Below are positions 5,005-5,050 of a DNA stretch of 5,050 nucleotides, one piece after another. Each line of letters starts with the position of its first letter. Within the stretch, counting starts at the first letter, position 1. This stretch comes from SIG607 sp045614505. Its GTDB lineage: Bacteria > Bacillota > Clostridia > Oscillospirales > Acutalibacteraceae. A program made the translations under genes and the position numbers. The stretch lies in contig JAZLDA010000034.1 in NCBI GenBank assembly GCA_045614505.1, positions 1 to 5,050 on the forward strand, written 5' to 3'. The notes below the pieces were generated by a model. It ran no database searches. It saw only the letters and a program-made list of their open reading frames with translations, and was not told where the DNA came from.

Positions 5005-5033
5005 ATTTTACCATAAAGGGAGAATAAAAACAA
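5005..5033 (-). promoter_or_regulatory. Promoter of the phosphofructokinase gene
   Basis: The -10 is TAAAAT (5010-5005) with an upstream TGG (5013-5011), the same extended -10 as the promoter at 3668-3676. The -35, 17 nt upstream, is the weak TTGTTT (5033-5028, three of six consensus bases). The expected start is near 4998, with a leader of about 25 nt. The remaining bases to the window edge (5034-5050) show nothing recognisable. Confidence 0.65.
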
Positions 5034-5050
5034 GATAAATATATAAAAAG

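Noticed and set aside
4974..5033. A 20-residue N-terminal extension of the phosphofructokinase from an in-frame ATG at 5033.
   Set aside because: It would overlap the promoter, lacks a good ribosome binding site, and family proteins begin at the MNIAVAQSGGPT-like strand; ATG 4973 has AAGGAGAT at the right distance.
1..5050. A hidden mobile element, CRISPR array, toxin-antitoxin pair or defence system.
   Set aside because: No spaced repeats, transposase or integrase motifs, terminal inverted repeats, or paired small genes are visible; all intervals are accounted for by genes, promoters and terminators.

Overview
The window reads as ordinary chromosomal housekeeping DNA from a low-to-moderate GC Gram-positive anaerobe, most likely a member of Clostridia (gut Oscillospiraceae/Lachnospiraceae-like). 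The grounds are Firmicutes-style GGAGGTGA ribosome binding sites, lipoprotein signal peptides, a diphosphate-dependent phosphofructokinase, a YitT-family membrane protein, and strong A+T-rich promoters with extended -10 boxes. The assignment is inferred from protein style and not from a marker gene.

Layout. Bases 2-307 (+) hold the C-terminal third of a YitT/DUF2179 membrane protein that enters from the left edge. Everything else is on the minus strand. Read in the direction of transcription, from right to left, it comprises: a PPi-type phosphofructokinase (4973-3741), a small lipoprotein (3640-3152), a two-domain lipoprotein (3058-2213), an SLC13/ArsB-like permease with a histidine-rich N-terminal tail (2089-926), and an Sfp-type 4'-phosphopantetheinyl transferase (880-317). 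The YitT gene and the transferase gene converge on a shared, perfectly palindromic bidirectional terminator at 292-318.

Expression. The minus-strand genes look like separate transcription units. Each has its own sigma-A-type promoter with exactly 17 nt between the -35 and -10 boxes, and four of the five carry a TGn extended -10. A hairpin terminator ends the kinase and both lipoprotein genes, and the next promoter starts only a few bases beyond it. No terminator is visible between permease and transferase, so those two may also be co-transcribed.

Three genes share a start-site trap: the GTG inside a (G)GGTGA Shine-Dalgarno sequence is in frame with the gene and mimics a start 9 nt upstream of the real one. 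The starts given here (880, 3058, 3640) are corrected for this.

The genes do not form one obvious pathway: sugar phosphate metabolism, carrier-protein activation, anion transport and two surface lipoproteins of unknown role. I found no mobile element, CRISPR array, tRNA, rRNA, riboswitch or defence system, and no convincing new multi-gene system. The most noteworthy points are the promoter/terminator architecture, the short leader of the two-domain lipoprotein, that protein's domain combination, and the permease's His-rich tail. No gene-free stretch exceeds about 125 bases.
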